NCBI GenBank assembly: GCA_016125555.1
Contig: WGLN01000001.1
Location: 186,001 to 250,000, forward strand
Source: Porphyrobacter sp.
Lineage (GTDB): Bacteria > Pseudomonadota > Alphaproteobacteria > Sphingomonadales > Sphingomonadaceae
Reading direction: 5' to 3'
Length of the DNA: 64,000 nt
The notes under the pieces are model-generated. The model was not told the origin of the DNA and did not search any database. It saw only the letters and a program-made list of their open reading frames with translations. The position numbers and the translations under genes were made by a program. Within the stretch, counting starts at the first letter, position 1; the number at the start of each line of letters is the position of its first letter. Below are positions 54,937-63,661 of the stretch, one piece after another.

Positions 54937-54977
54937 AAGATTTCCCGTTTCAGGCACTTTGCGTAACGCCCTTGCCT

Positions 54978-55694
54978 TCAGGTGAGCGCCGACGCAACCC
55001 TTTGCGCAACTTCCGCCAAGAGCGCAGCCCACCGCGCGTGATCCTCGGCGGTGCGGGCAAGGTCCTGCCGGATCTCGATCCCGAGATAGGGGCGGCCATG
55101 CGCCTCGGCATGACGGTTCATGGTGTAGTTGAGATCGCGGCCCGAATAGGGGAGGTTGTCGCCGACATTGAGCCCCTCGGCCGCGAGCAGCGGAATGGCG
55201 ATGCGCGCGGCGCGATCGTCGGTGTTGTAGAGGACGCCGACCTCCCACGGGCGCGCTTCCTCGCGGCTGGCGAGGCGCGGGGTGAAGGAGTGGAGCGAGA
55301 TCACCAGCGCGGGCTGCGCGGCGTCGAGCCATTCGCCCAGTGCGCGGTGGGAGGGGCGATGGAAGCGGTTCAGGCGCTCCTCGCGGCTCGCGCCGACATT
55401 GCCGGGGATCGGGTGGCCGTCGCTGACCTCGGGGACGAGGCCGGGGGCATCCTCCTCGCGGTTGAAGTCGCACACGAGGCGGCTGACGGCGGCGATGTGG
55501 GCGGGGATGGCGTGGTCCCGCGCCAGCCGCTCGGCAATGGCCTCGGTGCCGATGTCGAGCGCGATGTGGTCATCGAGCAGGTGGGCGGGGATGCGCAGGT
55601 CGATGTCGGCGGGGACGCGGTTCGAGGCATGGTCGGCAGCGCAGACAATGCCTCCGGGCGTGGGTGTGCCGATCTGGCGGTAGACCTCGCTCAC
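54978..55694 (-). CDS. N-formylglutamate amidohydrolase family protein
   Basis: The 238-residue protein matches the N-formylglutamate amidohydrolase (FGase) family, zinc-dependent amidases of histidine breakdown. It has [57 protein letters not shown] and [12 protein letters not shown]. No hut genes are nearby, so the substrate may differ. It starts at GTG (VSEVYRQIG), overlapping the ispE stop in GTGA. Confidence 0.88.
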   Translation of the reverse strand: MSEVYRQIGTPTPGGIVCAADHASNRVPADIDLRIPAHLLDDHIALDIGTEAIAERLARDHAIPAHIAAVSRLVCDFNREEDAPGLVPEVSDGHPIPGNVGASREERLNRFHRPSHRALGEWLDAAQPALVISLHSFTPRLASREEARPWEVGVLYNTDDRAARIAIPLLAAEGLNVGDNLPYSGRDLNYTMNRHAEAHGRPYLGIEIRQDLARTAEDHARWAALLAEVAQRVASALT

Positions 55695-56494
55695 CGCAGC
55701 CGCCCTGCCATGGTCCACCATTCCTGCGGCATCGCCTGCGCTGCCGCATCGCGGGCCTCGGGCGTGTCGTAGAGCGCAAAGCAGGTCGCGCCCGAGCCGG
55801 ACATGTGGGCGAGCCAAGGTTTAGTGTTGCGGAGTGCCTGCAGCACCTCGGCGATCACAGGGCAGAGCCAAATGGCGGGGGCTTCGAGATCGTTGCGCCC
55901 TTCCCTTGCGATCCTGCTGGCTGGGCCTTGGGCGAGCGCACCCCTGTCCTTGCCGTCCCACGCCTTGAACACCGGGCCGGTCGCAAGCGGCACGCGTGGA
56001 TTTACCAGCAGGACGGGAGTTCCGGCGAGGTCGTCCTCGACGTCAAGCCGCTCGGTGCCGGTGCCGAGGCCGATATGGGTGCGGCTGAGCACGCAGGCAG
56101 GCACATCCGCGCCGAGCTTCGCGGCACGCGCCTGCCAGTCATCGGGCAGGCCGTGGAGCGCCTCGACCATCCGAAACACCGCCCCCGCATCCGCCGACCC
56201 GCCGCCAAGGCCAGCCGCGACGGGGAGGTTCTTTTCGAGCGTAACGCCAAGGCCCTGCGGGCGCGGGAGGGCGTTCAGCGCCTTGGCAACGAGATTGTCG
56301 AAGGGATTGTCGAGCACACCCGCAAACTCGCCCAGCGTGGTGACGCTATCCTGTGCGGCCGGCTCCGCCGTCAGCACATCGCCCGCATCGACGAAGGCGA
56401 ACAAGGTCTCAAGCTCGTGATACCCGTCCTCCCGCCGCCTGCGGACATGCAGCGCGAGGTTGATCTTGGCGTAGGCGGTTTCGGTGGTGGTCAC
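55691..56494 (-). CDS. ispE: 4-diphosphocytidyl-2-C-methyl-D-erythritol kinase
   Basis: IspE phosphorylates CDP-ME in the MEP isoprenoid pathway. The 267-residue GHMP kinase has AYAKINLALHVRRRREDGYHEL near the N-terminus, the ATP-binding PVAAGLGGGSADAGAVF, and the C-terminal HMSGSGATCFALYD. It starts at GTG (VTTTETAYAKINL), overlapping the stop of the upstream small membrane gene in GTGA. An ATG further up would add 17 residues with no homology. Confidence 0.95.
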   Translation of the reverse strand: MTTTETAYAKINLALHVRRRREDGYHELETLFAFVDAGDVLTAEPAAQDSVTTLGEFAGVLDNPFDNLVAKALNALPRPQGLGVTLEKNLPVAAGLGGGSADAGAVFRMVEALHGLPDDWQARAAKLGADVPACVLSRTHIGLGTGTERLDVEDDLAGTPVLLVNPRVPLATGPVFKAWDGKDRGALAQGPASRIAREGRNDLEAPAIWLCPVIAEVLQALRNTKPWLAHMSGSGATCFALYDTPEARDAAAQAMPQEWWTMAGRLR

Positions 56495-56709
56495 GCGCGC
56501 CGCTTGCTTCGCTTCAGGCGCCCGAACGAGCCTTTCGCGATCCATTGCATAACCGAATGGGCCCCGAGGATGAAGCCGATGATCAGGATCGCCCGGTCGA
56601 CTCCGGGCAGCACCTGCTTGAGGTTCTCACTCGTGTAGCCGGCGAAGAAGAGCGCGGCGAGGAACACCAACACAGCCAGGACGGCACGCATTCGCTCGAT
56701 GGAAAACAT
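56491..56709 (-). CDS. small two-span membrane protein
   Basis: The 72-residue protein starts MFSIERMRAVLAVLVFLAALFF and has two predicted membrane helices (about 8-26 and 38-56) and a strongly basic tail (GSFGRLKRSKRRA). I recognise no family. GAGACGG upstream is a fair ribosome binding site. It sits between ETF-QO and ispE and overlaps ispE in GTGA, so it is translated with them. Confidence 0.7.
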   Translation of the reverse strand: MFSIERMRAVLAVLVFLAALFFAGYTSENLKQVLPGVDRAILIIGFILGAHSVMQWIAKGSFGRLKRSKRRA

Positions 56710-56723
56710 GCCGTCTCGCAACC

Positions 56724-58373
56724 TCACATATTCGGATAGTTCGGTCCGCCGCCGCCTTCTGGCGTCACCCAGTTGATGTTCTGGTTGGGGTCCTTGATGT
56801 CGCAGGTCTTGCAGTGGACGCAGTTCTGCGAGTTGATCTGGAACTTCGGCTCGCCGGTTGTCTCGTCGACCAGCCATTCATAGACCCCCGCCGGGCAGTA
56901 CCGCGCCGAGGGGCCGCCATAGACGCCGAGCTCGCTGACCTTCTGAAGTTCCATGTCCTTCACCTGCAGGTGGCAGGGCTGGTCCTCGGCGTGGTTGGTG
57001 TAGCTGTAGGCGACGTTGGTCAGGCGGTCGAAGGTGATCACCCCGTCGGGCTTGGGGTAGTCGATCTTCGGGAACAGGTCGGCGCGGCCCGTGTAGGTGT
57101 AGTCGGGCTTGTGCTTCATGCTGATCGGCAGGCCGATCTTGAGCGTGCGCATCCACATGTCGATGCCGGCGAGCACCGTGCCGATGTCGCCGCCATACTT
57201 GGCGACCGCGGGCTGGGCGTTCTGGACCTTCTTCAGTTCCTCTGCGATCCAGCTCGAACGCACCGCCGCGTCGTAATCGGCGAGTTCGGTCTTTTCCTGA
57301 CCCGCCGCGATCGCCGCAGCGATGCTCTCGGCGGCCAGCATCCCGCTCTTCATCGCCGTGTGGCTGCCCTTGATGCGCGGCACGTTGACGAAGCCCGCCG
57401 CGCAGCCGATCAGCGCGCCGCCCGGGAAGGCGAGCTTCGGTACCGACTGCCAGCCGCCCTCGTTGATCGCGCGCGCGCCATAGGCCACGCGCTTGCCGCC
57501 TTCGAGATATTCGCGGATCGCCGGGTGCTGCTTCCAGCGCTGGAATTCCTGATAGGGCGAGACCCACGGGTTCTTGTAATCGAGCGCGGTCACGAAGCCC
57601 AATGCCACCTGCCCGTTGGCCTGGTGGTAGAGGAAGCCCCCGCCCCAGGTGTCGCTCTCGGTCAGCGGCCAGCCCTGTGTGTGGATCACCCGGCCCGGCT
57701 TGTGCTTCTTGGGATCGATGTCCCACAGCTCCTTGATGCCGAGGCCATAGACCTGCGGCTGGCAGTTCGCCTCGAGATCGTAGAGCTTCTTCATCCGCTT
57801 GGTGAGATTGCCGCGCGCGCCTTCGGCGAACAGCGTGTACTTGGCGTGGATCTCCATGCCGGGCTGGTAGTCGGGCTTGTGGCTGCCATCGGCGGCGACG
57901 CCCATGTCCTGCGTGATCACGCCGGTGACGCGGTTATCCTCGTCGATCATCACCTCGGCCGCGGGGAAGCCGGGGAACACCATCACCCCCAGCCCCTCGG
58001 CCTGCTCGGCGAGCCAGCGCGCGAGGTTGCCGAGGCTGCCGGTGTAGCAGCCGTGATTGCTCATCAGCGGCGGCATGATCGCGTGGGGGATCGAGGACTT
58101 GCCGTTCTTGGAAAGCACCCAGTGCCAGTTGTCGGTGACCGGGGTTTCGGCCATCGGGCAGCCCATCTCGCGCCATTCGGGCAGCAGCTCGTCGAGCGAG
58201 CGCGGGTCGACCACCGCGCCGGAAAGAATGTGCGCGCCGATTTCCGAGCCCTTCTCGAGCACGATCACCTCGAGTTCGGCATTGATCTGCTTGAGGCGGA
58301 TCGCCGCCGCGAGGCCCGCCACCCCGCCGCCGACAATCACGACATCGCAGGGCATCGATTCACGTTCGCTCAT
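56724..58373 (-). CDS. electron transfer flavoprotein-ubiquinone oxidoreductase
   Basis: ETF-QO moves electrons from reduced ETF to ubiquinone at the inner membrane. The 549-residue protein has the FAD-binding CDVVIVGGGVAGLAAAIRL (about 9-27), GAHILSGAVVDPRSL, and FPGGALIGCAAGFVNVPRIKGSHTAMKSG in pieces. A C-terminal ferredoxin-like region has the [4Fe-4S] ligands RYCPAGVYEW and QNCVHCKTCDIKDP. The start MSERESMPCD has AGGAAA 7 bases upstream. It is the first gene of the run and is divergent from the UDG-like gene. Confidence 0.96.
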   Translation of the reverse strand: MSERESMPCDVVIVGGGVAGLAAAIRLKQINAELEVIVLEKGSEIGAHILSGAVVDPRSLDELLPEWREMGCPMAETPVTDNWHWVLSKNGKSSIPHAIMPPLMSNHGCYTGSLGNLARWLAEQAEGLGVMVFPGFPAAEVMIDEDNRVTGVITQDMGVAADGSHKPDYQPGMEIHAKYTLFAEGARGNLTKRMKKLYDLEANCQPQVYGLGIKELWDIDPKKHKPGRVIHTQGWPLTESDTWGGGFLYHQANGQVALGFVTALDYKNPWVSPYQEFQRWKQHPAIREYLEGGKRVAYGARAINEGGWQSVPKLAFPGGALIGCAAGFVNVPRIKGSHTAMKSGMLAAESIAAAIAAGQEKTELADYDAAVRSSWIAEELKKVQNAQPAVAKYGGDIGTVLAGIDMWMRTLKIGLPISMKHKPDYTYTGRADLFPKIDYPKPDGVITFDRLTNVAYSYTNHAEDQPCHLQVKDMELQKVSELGVYGGPSARYCPAGVYEWLVDETTGEPKFQINSQNCVHCKTCDIKDPNQNINWVTPEGGGGPNYPNM

Positions 58374-58499
58374 GGGGCTTTCCTGATCCTTGATAGGTTT
58401 TGGCGCTAAGCGCGCACATTCCGGCGAATTGCTTGCCCCGTCCACTTGCTAAGCGTGACCCTGACAGTCAAGACCCGCGTTGGACAGCCTTGCGAGCCA

Positions 58500-59279
58500 A
58501 TGACCCGCCCAGACCTCACTCTCGCGCGCGAATATGAAGCGGCGCTCGCCTGGTGGCAGGCCGCCGGGGTGGATTGCGATTTCTGCGATGACGCTACGGC
58601 GTGGTTGGCCGAGACGCCGCTTGCCGAACCGCCGCAGCAGCCTGCCCGCGGAGCCTCGCCCGCTTCCGGGGGCGCGCTTCTTGCGCCGCGCCGCGCCGCC
58701 GCTTCGCCTGCGCCCGAGGTGCCAGCACGGCGCGATCTGCTCGGCGAATCGCCGCCAGCCGACCTCGGCGCCTTCCGCGAATGGTGGATGAGCGCGCCGG
58801 GGCTCGATTTCGCGCGCGGCTATCCGCGCATCGCGCCGCGCGGCAAGGCGGGCGCGCAGCTGATGGTGCTGGTGCCCCAGCCCGAGGAGGGTGACCGGGA
58901 ACGCCTGCTCGAGGGGCCGCAGGGGCGCCTGCTCGGCAACATCTTCAAGGCGATCGGGCTGGAAGAGGGCGACATCTACCTCGCCGCGGTCCTGCCCGGG
59001 CACACCCCGCTTGCCGATCTTCCCGCTCTCGCTGCCGAGGGGATGGACGCGGTGACGCTGCACCACATCGCGCTGGCGGCGCCGCGGCGGCTGCTGGTGC
59101 TGGGGACAGCGCTCGCCCCTATGCTGGGCACCGAGAGCGCGGATGGTTTACGCGAAATCAACCATGGCGGCGGCAAGGTCCCGGCAATGGCGAGCGAAAC
59201 GCTCGAAGCGATGTTGCACATGCCCCGGCTGAAGGCGCGGTTCTGGCGGAGATGGATGGAATGGTCGGCTTCCCACTGA
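58500..59279 (+). CDS. uracil-DNA glycosylase superfamily-like protein
   Basis: The 259-residue protein resembles family 4/5 uracil-DNA glycosylases in length and layout. A low-complexity Pro/Ala region (about 40-80) comes before a UDG-like domain with LMVLVPQPEEGDRERLLEGPQGRLLGNIFKAIGL in pieces, DIYLAAVLPGHTP and LHHIALAAPRRLLVLGTALAP. The usual catalytic motif (GEAPG) is degenerate, reading VPQPEEGD. No four-Cys Fe-S ligand set is obvious; only DCDFCDD has two Cys. Activity is uncertain. It ends inside the transglycosylase gene. Confidence 0.72.
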   Translation: MTRPDLTLAREYEAALAWWQAAGVDCDFCDDATAWLAETPLAEPPQQPARGASPASGGALLAPRRAAASPAPEVPARRDLLGESPPADLGAFREWWMSAPGLDFARGYPRIAPRGKAGAQLMVLVPQPEEGDRERLLEGPQGRLLGNIFKAIGLEEGDIYLAAVLPGHTPLADLPALAAEGMDAVTLHHIALAAPRRLLVLGTALAPMLGTESADGLREINHGGGKVPAMASETLEAMLHMPRLKARFWRRWMEWSASH

Positions 59280-61048
59280 AGCACGCGCGCACCCTGCTGA
59301 CGACGGGGCTGGCAACCGGCGCAGCGCTGGCGGCGCTCGCCCTGCCGGGGGTCGCCGCGGCGCAATCGGGCGATCTGGTGGCGCATTGGCAGGACGCGGT
59401 GCACCAGGCTGGAACGCTCGCGCCGCAGCTCACCCCCGAGGAGCGCGACTATTATCGCCAGCTGTTCGCCGCGATCGATGCCGAGCAATGGAGCCTCGTC
59501 GAAGGCCTGCTCGCCGCCCGGCCCGCAGGGCTGCTGACCCAGGTGGCGCGCGCCGAATACTACACCGCCGCGAACAGCCCCAAGGTCAGCCCCGAACAGA
59601 TCAGCGCGTGGTTCGCCGCCGGGGTCGAACTGCCGCAGGCCGAACAGCTCGCGCGGATGGGCGCGAAACGCGGGGTCGCATCGCTTCCCCCGCTTCCCAC
59701 CGAACAGGGCTTCGCGCGCCAGCCTTCCGCGCCCAAGCGGATGCTGCCGCGCACCGTCGACGACGGCACCATGCCCGCCGACACCGCCACCGCGATCCTC
59801 GAGGCGATCAAGGCCGATGATCCGGGCACGGCGCAGGCGCTGCTCACCGAGGTCGACTGGCAGCTGTCGAGCGATGCGCGTGCCGAGTGGCGCGAGCGGG
59901 TGGCGTGGAGCCACTATATCGAGAACGACGATGCCGGCGCGCTGGCGATGGCGCGCAGCGTTGCCGAGGGCACCGGCGAATGGGTCGCGGAAGGCGCCTG
60001 GGTCGAGGGTCTCGCCGCCTGGCGGCTCGGCGATTGCGCCGCCGCGTGGGACGCCTTCGCGCGCACCGCAGAACGCGCCGCCAACCCCGAACTCGCCGCG
60101 GCGGGCCATTACTGGGCGCACCGCGCCGCAGTGCGGTGCCGCGAGCCGGACAAGGCGCAGCAGCACCTCTCCGCCGCCGCGCGGATGAACGAGACGCTCT
60201 ACGGGATGCTCGCCGCCGACCAGCTCGGGGTGGAGATGCCCGAACACGCCCCGCCCGCCCCGTTCGGCGCGGAGGACTGGCAGCAGCTTGCCGGGCGCAG
60301 CAATGTTCGCGTCGCGGTCGCGCTGACCGAGGTGGGGCGCCCCGCGCTCGCCGACGAGGTGCTGCGCCACGAGGCGAAGATCGGCCCGACGAGTGAATAT
60401 GACGCGCTTGCCCGGCTCGCCCGCGAACTGGGGCTGCCCTCGACCCAGCTGTGGATGGCGAGCAACGCGCCCTATGGCCGGCGCAGCGATCCCGCGCTGC
60501 GCTTCCCGGTCGCCTATTGGCAGCCGGTCGGCGGCTGGCAGGTCGATCCGGCGCTCGCCTTCGCCCATGCCCTCCAGGAATCGAACTTCCGCGCCAACGC
60601 GGTGAGCCCCGCCAATGCCCGCGGCCTGATGCAGATCATGCCCGGCACCGCCCGCGATCACTCCGGCCGGCTGAGCCTCGGCGCAAGCTACGCCGACCTC
60701 GACGACCCCCAGGTCAACCTCGCCTATGGCCAGCGCCACCTCGAAATGCTCCGCGACAGCCCGGCGACCGGCGGCCTGCTGCCCAAGATCATGGCCGCCT
60801 ACAATGCCGGCCTGACCCCGGTCGGGCGCTGGAACAGCGAGATCAACGACCAGAACGATCCGCTGCTGTGGATGGAATCGATCCCCTATTGGGAAACCCG
60901 CGGCTACGTGGCGATCGTGATGCGCAATTACTGGATGTACGAGAACGCCGCCGGGGTGCCCTCGCCCAGTCGCCGGGCGCTGGCGCAGGGCCGCTGGCCC
61001 GAGTTTCCGCGCGCCGCAACGATCCGCTCGGCGGGGCTGCAACCCTGA
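59261..61048 (+). CDS. soluble lytic murein transglycosylase
   Basis: The ~595-residue periplasmic enzyme cleaves peptidoglycan glycan strands. A signal peptide (FPLKHARTLLTTGLATGAAL, cleavage near GVAAAQ) is followed by a long helical U-domain (about 40-430). The SLT catalytic domain has the Glu in ALQESNFRANAVS, then ARGLMQIMPGTARDH, YGQRHLEML and MAAYNAGLTPVGRW. The ATG at 59261 has GGAG nine bases upstream; an in-frame ATG at 59252 is possible. It overlaps the UDG-like gene and, by one base, moaB. Confidence 0.93.
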   Translation: MVGFPLKHARTLLTTGLATGAALAALALPGVAAAQSGDLVAHWQDAVHQAGTLAPQLTPEERDYYRQLFAAIDAEQWSLVEGLLAARPAGLLTQVARAEYYTAANSPKVSPEQISAWFAAGVELPQAEQLARMGAKRGVASLPPLPTEQGFARQPSAPKRMLPRTVDDGTMPADTATAILEAIKADDPGTAQALLTEVDWQLSSDARAEWRERVAWSHYIENDDAGALAMARSVAEGTGEWVAEGAWVEGLAAWRLGDCAAAWDAFARTAERAANPELAAAGHYWAHRAAVRCREPDKAQQHLSAAARMNETLYGMLAADQLGVEMPEHAPPAPFGAEDWQQLAGRSNVRVAVALTEVGRPALADEVLRHEAKIGPTSEYDALARLARELGLPSTQLWMASNAPYGRRSDPALRFPVAYWQPVGGWQVDPALAFAHALQESNFRANAVSPANARGLMQIMPGTARDHSGRLSLGASYADLDDPQVNLAYGQRHLEMLRDSPATGGLLPKIMAAYNAGLTPVGRWNSEINDQNDPLLWMESIPYWETRGYVAIVMRNYWMYENAAGVPSPSRRALAQGRWPEFPRAATIRSAGLQP

Positions 61049-61578
61049 TGGCGATCGACGAGAGCCGCCCCTTCACGCCCATCAACATCGCGGTGCTGAC
61101 CGTGTCCGACACGCGCACGCCCGAGACCGACACCTCGGGCGACATCCTCGCGGACCGGGTGACCGGCGCGGGCCACAGGCTCGCCGCGCGGGCAATCGTC
61201 AAGGACGATGCGGCGCTGCTTGCCGCGCAGTTCGACGCGTGGATCGACGATCCCGCCATCGACGCGGTGGTGAGCACCGGCGGCACCGGCCTCACCGGCC
61301 GCGACGTCACCCCCGAGGCGCTGGCGATGCTGCGCGGCGCGCGCGACATCCCCGGCTTCGGCGAGCTGTTCCGCTGGCTCAGCTTCAAGAGCATCGGCAC
61401 CAGCACCGTCCAGTCGCGTGCCTGCGCCGTGGTGGCGCGCGGCACCTATATCTTCGCCCTGCCCGGATCGAACGGCGCGGTTAAGGACGGCTGGGACGGA
61501 ATCCTCGCCGAGCAATTGGACAGCCGCAACCGGCCCTGCAACCTCGTCGAGCTGATGCCCCGCCTCAAGGAGGTCTGA
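61048..61578 (+). CDS. moaB: molybdenum cofactor biosynthesis protein B
   Basis: MoaB/MogA-type protein that adenylates molybdopterin before molybdenum insertion. The 176-residue sequence has INIAVLTVSDTRTPETDTSGD, DAVVSTGGTGLTGRDVTPEAL (molybdopterin-binding TGGTG) and ALPGSNGAVKDGWDGIL. The length and the ETDTSGD segment fit the MoaB branch. The ATG overlaps the transglycosylase stop (TGATG). After the stop, GGCCCCGCGGGGC at about 61581-61593 is a short GC palindrome without a T-run. Confidence 0.94.
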   Translation: MAIDESRPFTPINIAVLTVSDTRTPETDTSGDILADRVTGAGHRLAARAIVKDDAALLAAQFDAWIDDPAIDAVVSTGGTGLTGRDVTPEALAMLRGARDIPGFGELFRWLSFKSIGTSTVQSRACAVVARGTYIFALPGSNGAVKDGWDGILAEQLDSRNRPCNLVELMPRLKEV

Positions 61579-61619
61579 TCGGCCCCGCGGGGCTTGGCAG
61601 CGTCGCGTTTGTTCTCTAA

Positions 61620-62717
61620 ATGTTTCACGTGAAACATTCCGGGATCAAAGGACGCGGCGCGCAATCGGGGGCGGTTCCGACCCGCTTCGGGCTGGCGGAG
61701 CGCGAGGTCGACGGCGACTGGCGCGATCACGTGGAGGCGCTCGCCAGAGAGGACGGGGGTCCGCCCGTCAGGCTGCGCACCACGGTGACCGAGGAGCGCC
61801 CGAAATCTATCCTCACCTTCAACCAATGGCCCGACGTGCCCTTCGACCGCTCGGTCAATGCCTATCGCGGCTGCGAGCACGGCTGCGTCTACTGCTTCGC
61901 GCGGCCCACCCACGCCTATCACGACCTGTCGCCGGGGCTCGACTTCGAGACGCGTCTCTTCGCCAAGCCGAACGCCGCCGCGCTGCTGCGCAAGACGCTG
62001 GCGAAAAAGGGTTACGAGCCCAAGCCGATCGCGCTCGGCACCAACACCGATCCCTACCAGCCGATCGAGCGCGACTACCGCATCACGCGCGAAATCCTCG
62101 AGGTGTGCCGCGAGACGCGCCACCCCGTCACCATCACCACCAAGTCCGACCGCGTGCTCGACGATGCCGATTTGCTCGCGGACATGGCGCGCGAGAGGCT
62201 GGTGGCGGTGGCGATCTCGGTGACGAGCCTCGATCCGGTGCTCTCGGCCAAGCTCGAACCGCGCTGCGCCGCGCCCGCCAAGCGGCTGGCGGCATTGGGA
62301 AAACTGGTGGAACTGGGCGTGCCGGTGCATTGCTCGATGTCACCCGTCATCCCGGCGATCACCGACCAGTTCATCGAGAGCATCGTCGCCGCGGTGGCGA
62401 AACTCGGCGTCGCCAGCATCGGCTGGATCCCGCTGCGCCTACCGCACGAGGTCGCCCCCTTGTTCCGCGAATGGCTCGCGGTCCACTTCCCCGAGCGCGC
62501 CGGAAAAGTGATGAGCATTGTCAGGGAGATGCGAGGGGGCCGCGACAATGATCCGAACTTCCACAGCCGCATGAACCCGCAAGGCGTGTGGGCCGACCTG
62601 ATCCGGTCGCGGTTCAAACTCGCGTGCAAGCGGGCGGGGATCGGCAAGGCCCGCTTCGAGCTCGATTGCTCGCGTTTCCGGGCGCCGGAGGTGTGCGGGC
62701 AGCTGCGGCTGCTTTAG
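61620..62717 (+). CDS. PA0069-family radical SAM protein
   Basis: The 365-residue protein is a radical SAM enzyme of the PA0069/SplB-like family. The cluster motif is YRGCEHGCVYCFARP (CxxxCxxC), followed by SPGLDFETRLFAKPNAA, IALGTNTDPYQPIERDYRITR in pieces, VTITTKSDRVLDD and SMSPVIPAITD. Function of the family is unsettled (tRNA or DNA repair roles proposed). The first six codons (MFHVKH) are encoded by a palindromic parS site. A GTG three codons in is an alternative start. It converges with the DUF1330-like gene, sharing TTAG. Confidence 0.92.
   Translation: MFHVKHSGIKGRGAQSGAVPTRFGLAEREVDGDWRDHVEALAREDGGPPVRLRTTVTEERPKSILTFNQWPDVPFDRSVNAYRGCEHGCVYCFARPTHAYHDLSPGLDFETRLFAKPNAAALLRKTLAKKGYEPKPIALGTNTDPYQPIERDYRITREILEVCRETRHPVTITTKSDRVLDDADLLADMARERLVAVAISVTSLDPVLSAKLEPRCAAPAKRLAALGKLVELGVPVHCSMSPVIPAITDQFIESIVAAVAKLGVASIGWIPLRLPHEVAPLFREWLAVHFPERAGKVMSIVREMRGGRDNDPNFHSRMNPQGVWADLIRSRFKLACKRAGIGKARFELDCSRFRAPEVCGQLRLL
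61621..61636. promoter_or_regulatory. parS (ParB-binding centromere site)
   Basis: TGTTTCACGTGAAACA is a perfect 16-base palindrome and an exact match to the bacterial chromosomal parS consensus. It overlaps the ATG of the radical SAM gene (61620-61622), and with one base on each side the palindrome extends to 18. parS sites bind ParB, load SMC and cluster near the replication origin, so this window is probably within the origin domain. parA and parB are not in the window. Confidence 0.93.
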
Positions 62718-63151
62718 CCGAACCCCTCCCCGGCCTCTCCCGGAGCGAAGCGGATCAGGCGGCTGTCGACCAGTGCGGCGGTGCGGTTCACCACCGCCTT
62801 CTGGTAGTCCGGGTCCTTGATCATTGCGAAGAAGGCGCCCGCATTGGGGTATTGCGCGACGAAGCCGTCGTGCCATTCGCGCACCTCGGGGCCGGTCACC
62901 ATCGTCTCGAACCGCCCGCGCCACACGATGCTGCCGCCCACCCGGCGGAAGATCGGGCCGCTGGTCTTGCCATATTCCTCGTAGGCGCGCCGTCCGCTCC
63001 AGCCCTTGCCGGCGTGTTCGTGGCCTTCGGGATACTCCGCCTTGTCGCGGTAGAGCAGCAGGTTGAGCATGTGGATCGGCGTGTCGCGCGGCAGGTCCTT
63101 GAAGGCCTGGAAGTTGGTCGGCGAGGGATCGATATAGGTCGGGTTGCTCAT
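62714..63151 (-). CDS. DUF1330-like (EthD/dimeric alpha-beta barrel) protein
   Basis: The 145-residue protein starts MSNPTYIDPSPTNFQAFKDLP and resembles DUF1330/EthD small dimeric alpha/beta barrel proteins. Features include PIHMLNLLLYRDKAEYPEG, RRVGGSIVWRGRFETMVTGP and QYPNAGAFFAMIKDPDYQKAVVNRTAALVDSRL in pieces. Activity is unknown. The ATG overlaps the GNAT stop as ATGA. The stop overlaps the convergent radical SAM gene in TTAG. Confidence 0.82.
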   Translation of the reverse strand: MSNPTYIDPSPTNFQAFKDLPRDTPIHMLNLLLYRDKAEYPEGHEHAGKGWSGRRAYEEYGKTSGPIFRRVGGSIVWRGRFETMVTGPEVREWHDGFVAQYPNAGAFFAMIKDPDYQKAVVNRTAALVDSRLIRFAPGEAGEGFG

Positions 63152-63660
63152 CGGGGGTCTGGTTCCTCTCTCGTCAGGTCGCGTTGCATGTAGACCGTAT
63201 CGAGTGTCCGGCCGAACTTGAAGCCGACATTGCACAGCCGCCCCGCCTCGGTGAAGCCGAGCGCCGCGTGGAGCGCGACCGAGGCCGGCTCACCCCCACC
63301 CACCACCGCGATCATCTGCCGGAAGCCGCACTCGCGCGCCGCGGCGACCAGCGCGGCCAGCAGCGCCCGGCCCACGCCCCGTCCGCGCGCCTCGTCGGCG
63401 ACATAGATCGAATCCTCGCAGGTGAAGCTATAGGCGGCGCGGTCACGGAACTGGGTGGCGTAGCAAAAGCCCACCACCGTCCCGCCGCTTTCGGCGACGA
63501 GAAAGGGCCAGCCCCGCGTGGTCACGCCGGCGATCTTCTCGCGCCATGCTCGGGCGTCGGGCGCGACGGTGTCGAAGGTCGCGGTCGAATGCGCGACATG
63601 GAAGGCGTAGATGGCACCCACGGCCTGCGCGTCGGTATCGCGCGCAGGCCGGATCGTCAC
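63148..63660 (-). CDS. GNAT family N-acetyltransferase (phosphinothricin acetyltransferase-like)
   Basis: The 170-residue GNAT resembles Pat/YncA-type acetyltransferases. It begins VTIRPARDTDAQAVGAIYAFHV (GTG start). It has the acetyl-CoA-binding SIYVADEARGRGVGRALLAALV with the R/QxxGxG/A signature, IAVVGGGEPASVALHAALGF and GRLCNVGFKFGRTLDTVYMQRDL. In the family the substrate is an amino acid analogue. It starts one base after the acyl-CoA synthetase stop (TGAAGTG) and overlaps the DUF1330-like gene. Confidence 0.9.
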   Translation of the reverse strand: MTIRPARDTDAQAVGAIYAFHVAHSTATFDTVAPDARAWREKIAGVTTRGWPFLVAESGGTVVGFCYATQFRDRAAYSFTCEDSIYVADEARGRGVGRALLAALVAAARECGFRQMIAVVGGGEPASVALHAALGFTEAGRLCNVGFKFGRTLDTVYMQRDLTREEPDPR

Positions 63661-63661
63661 T

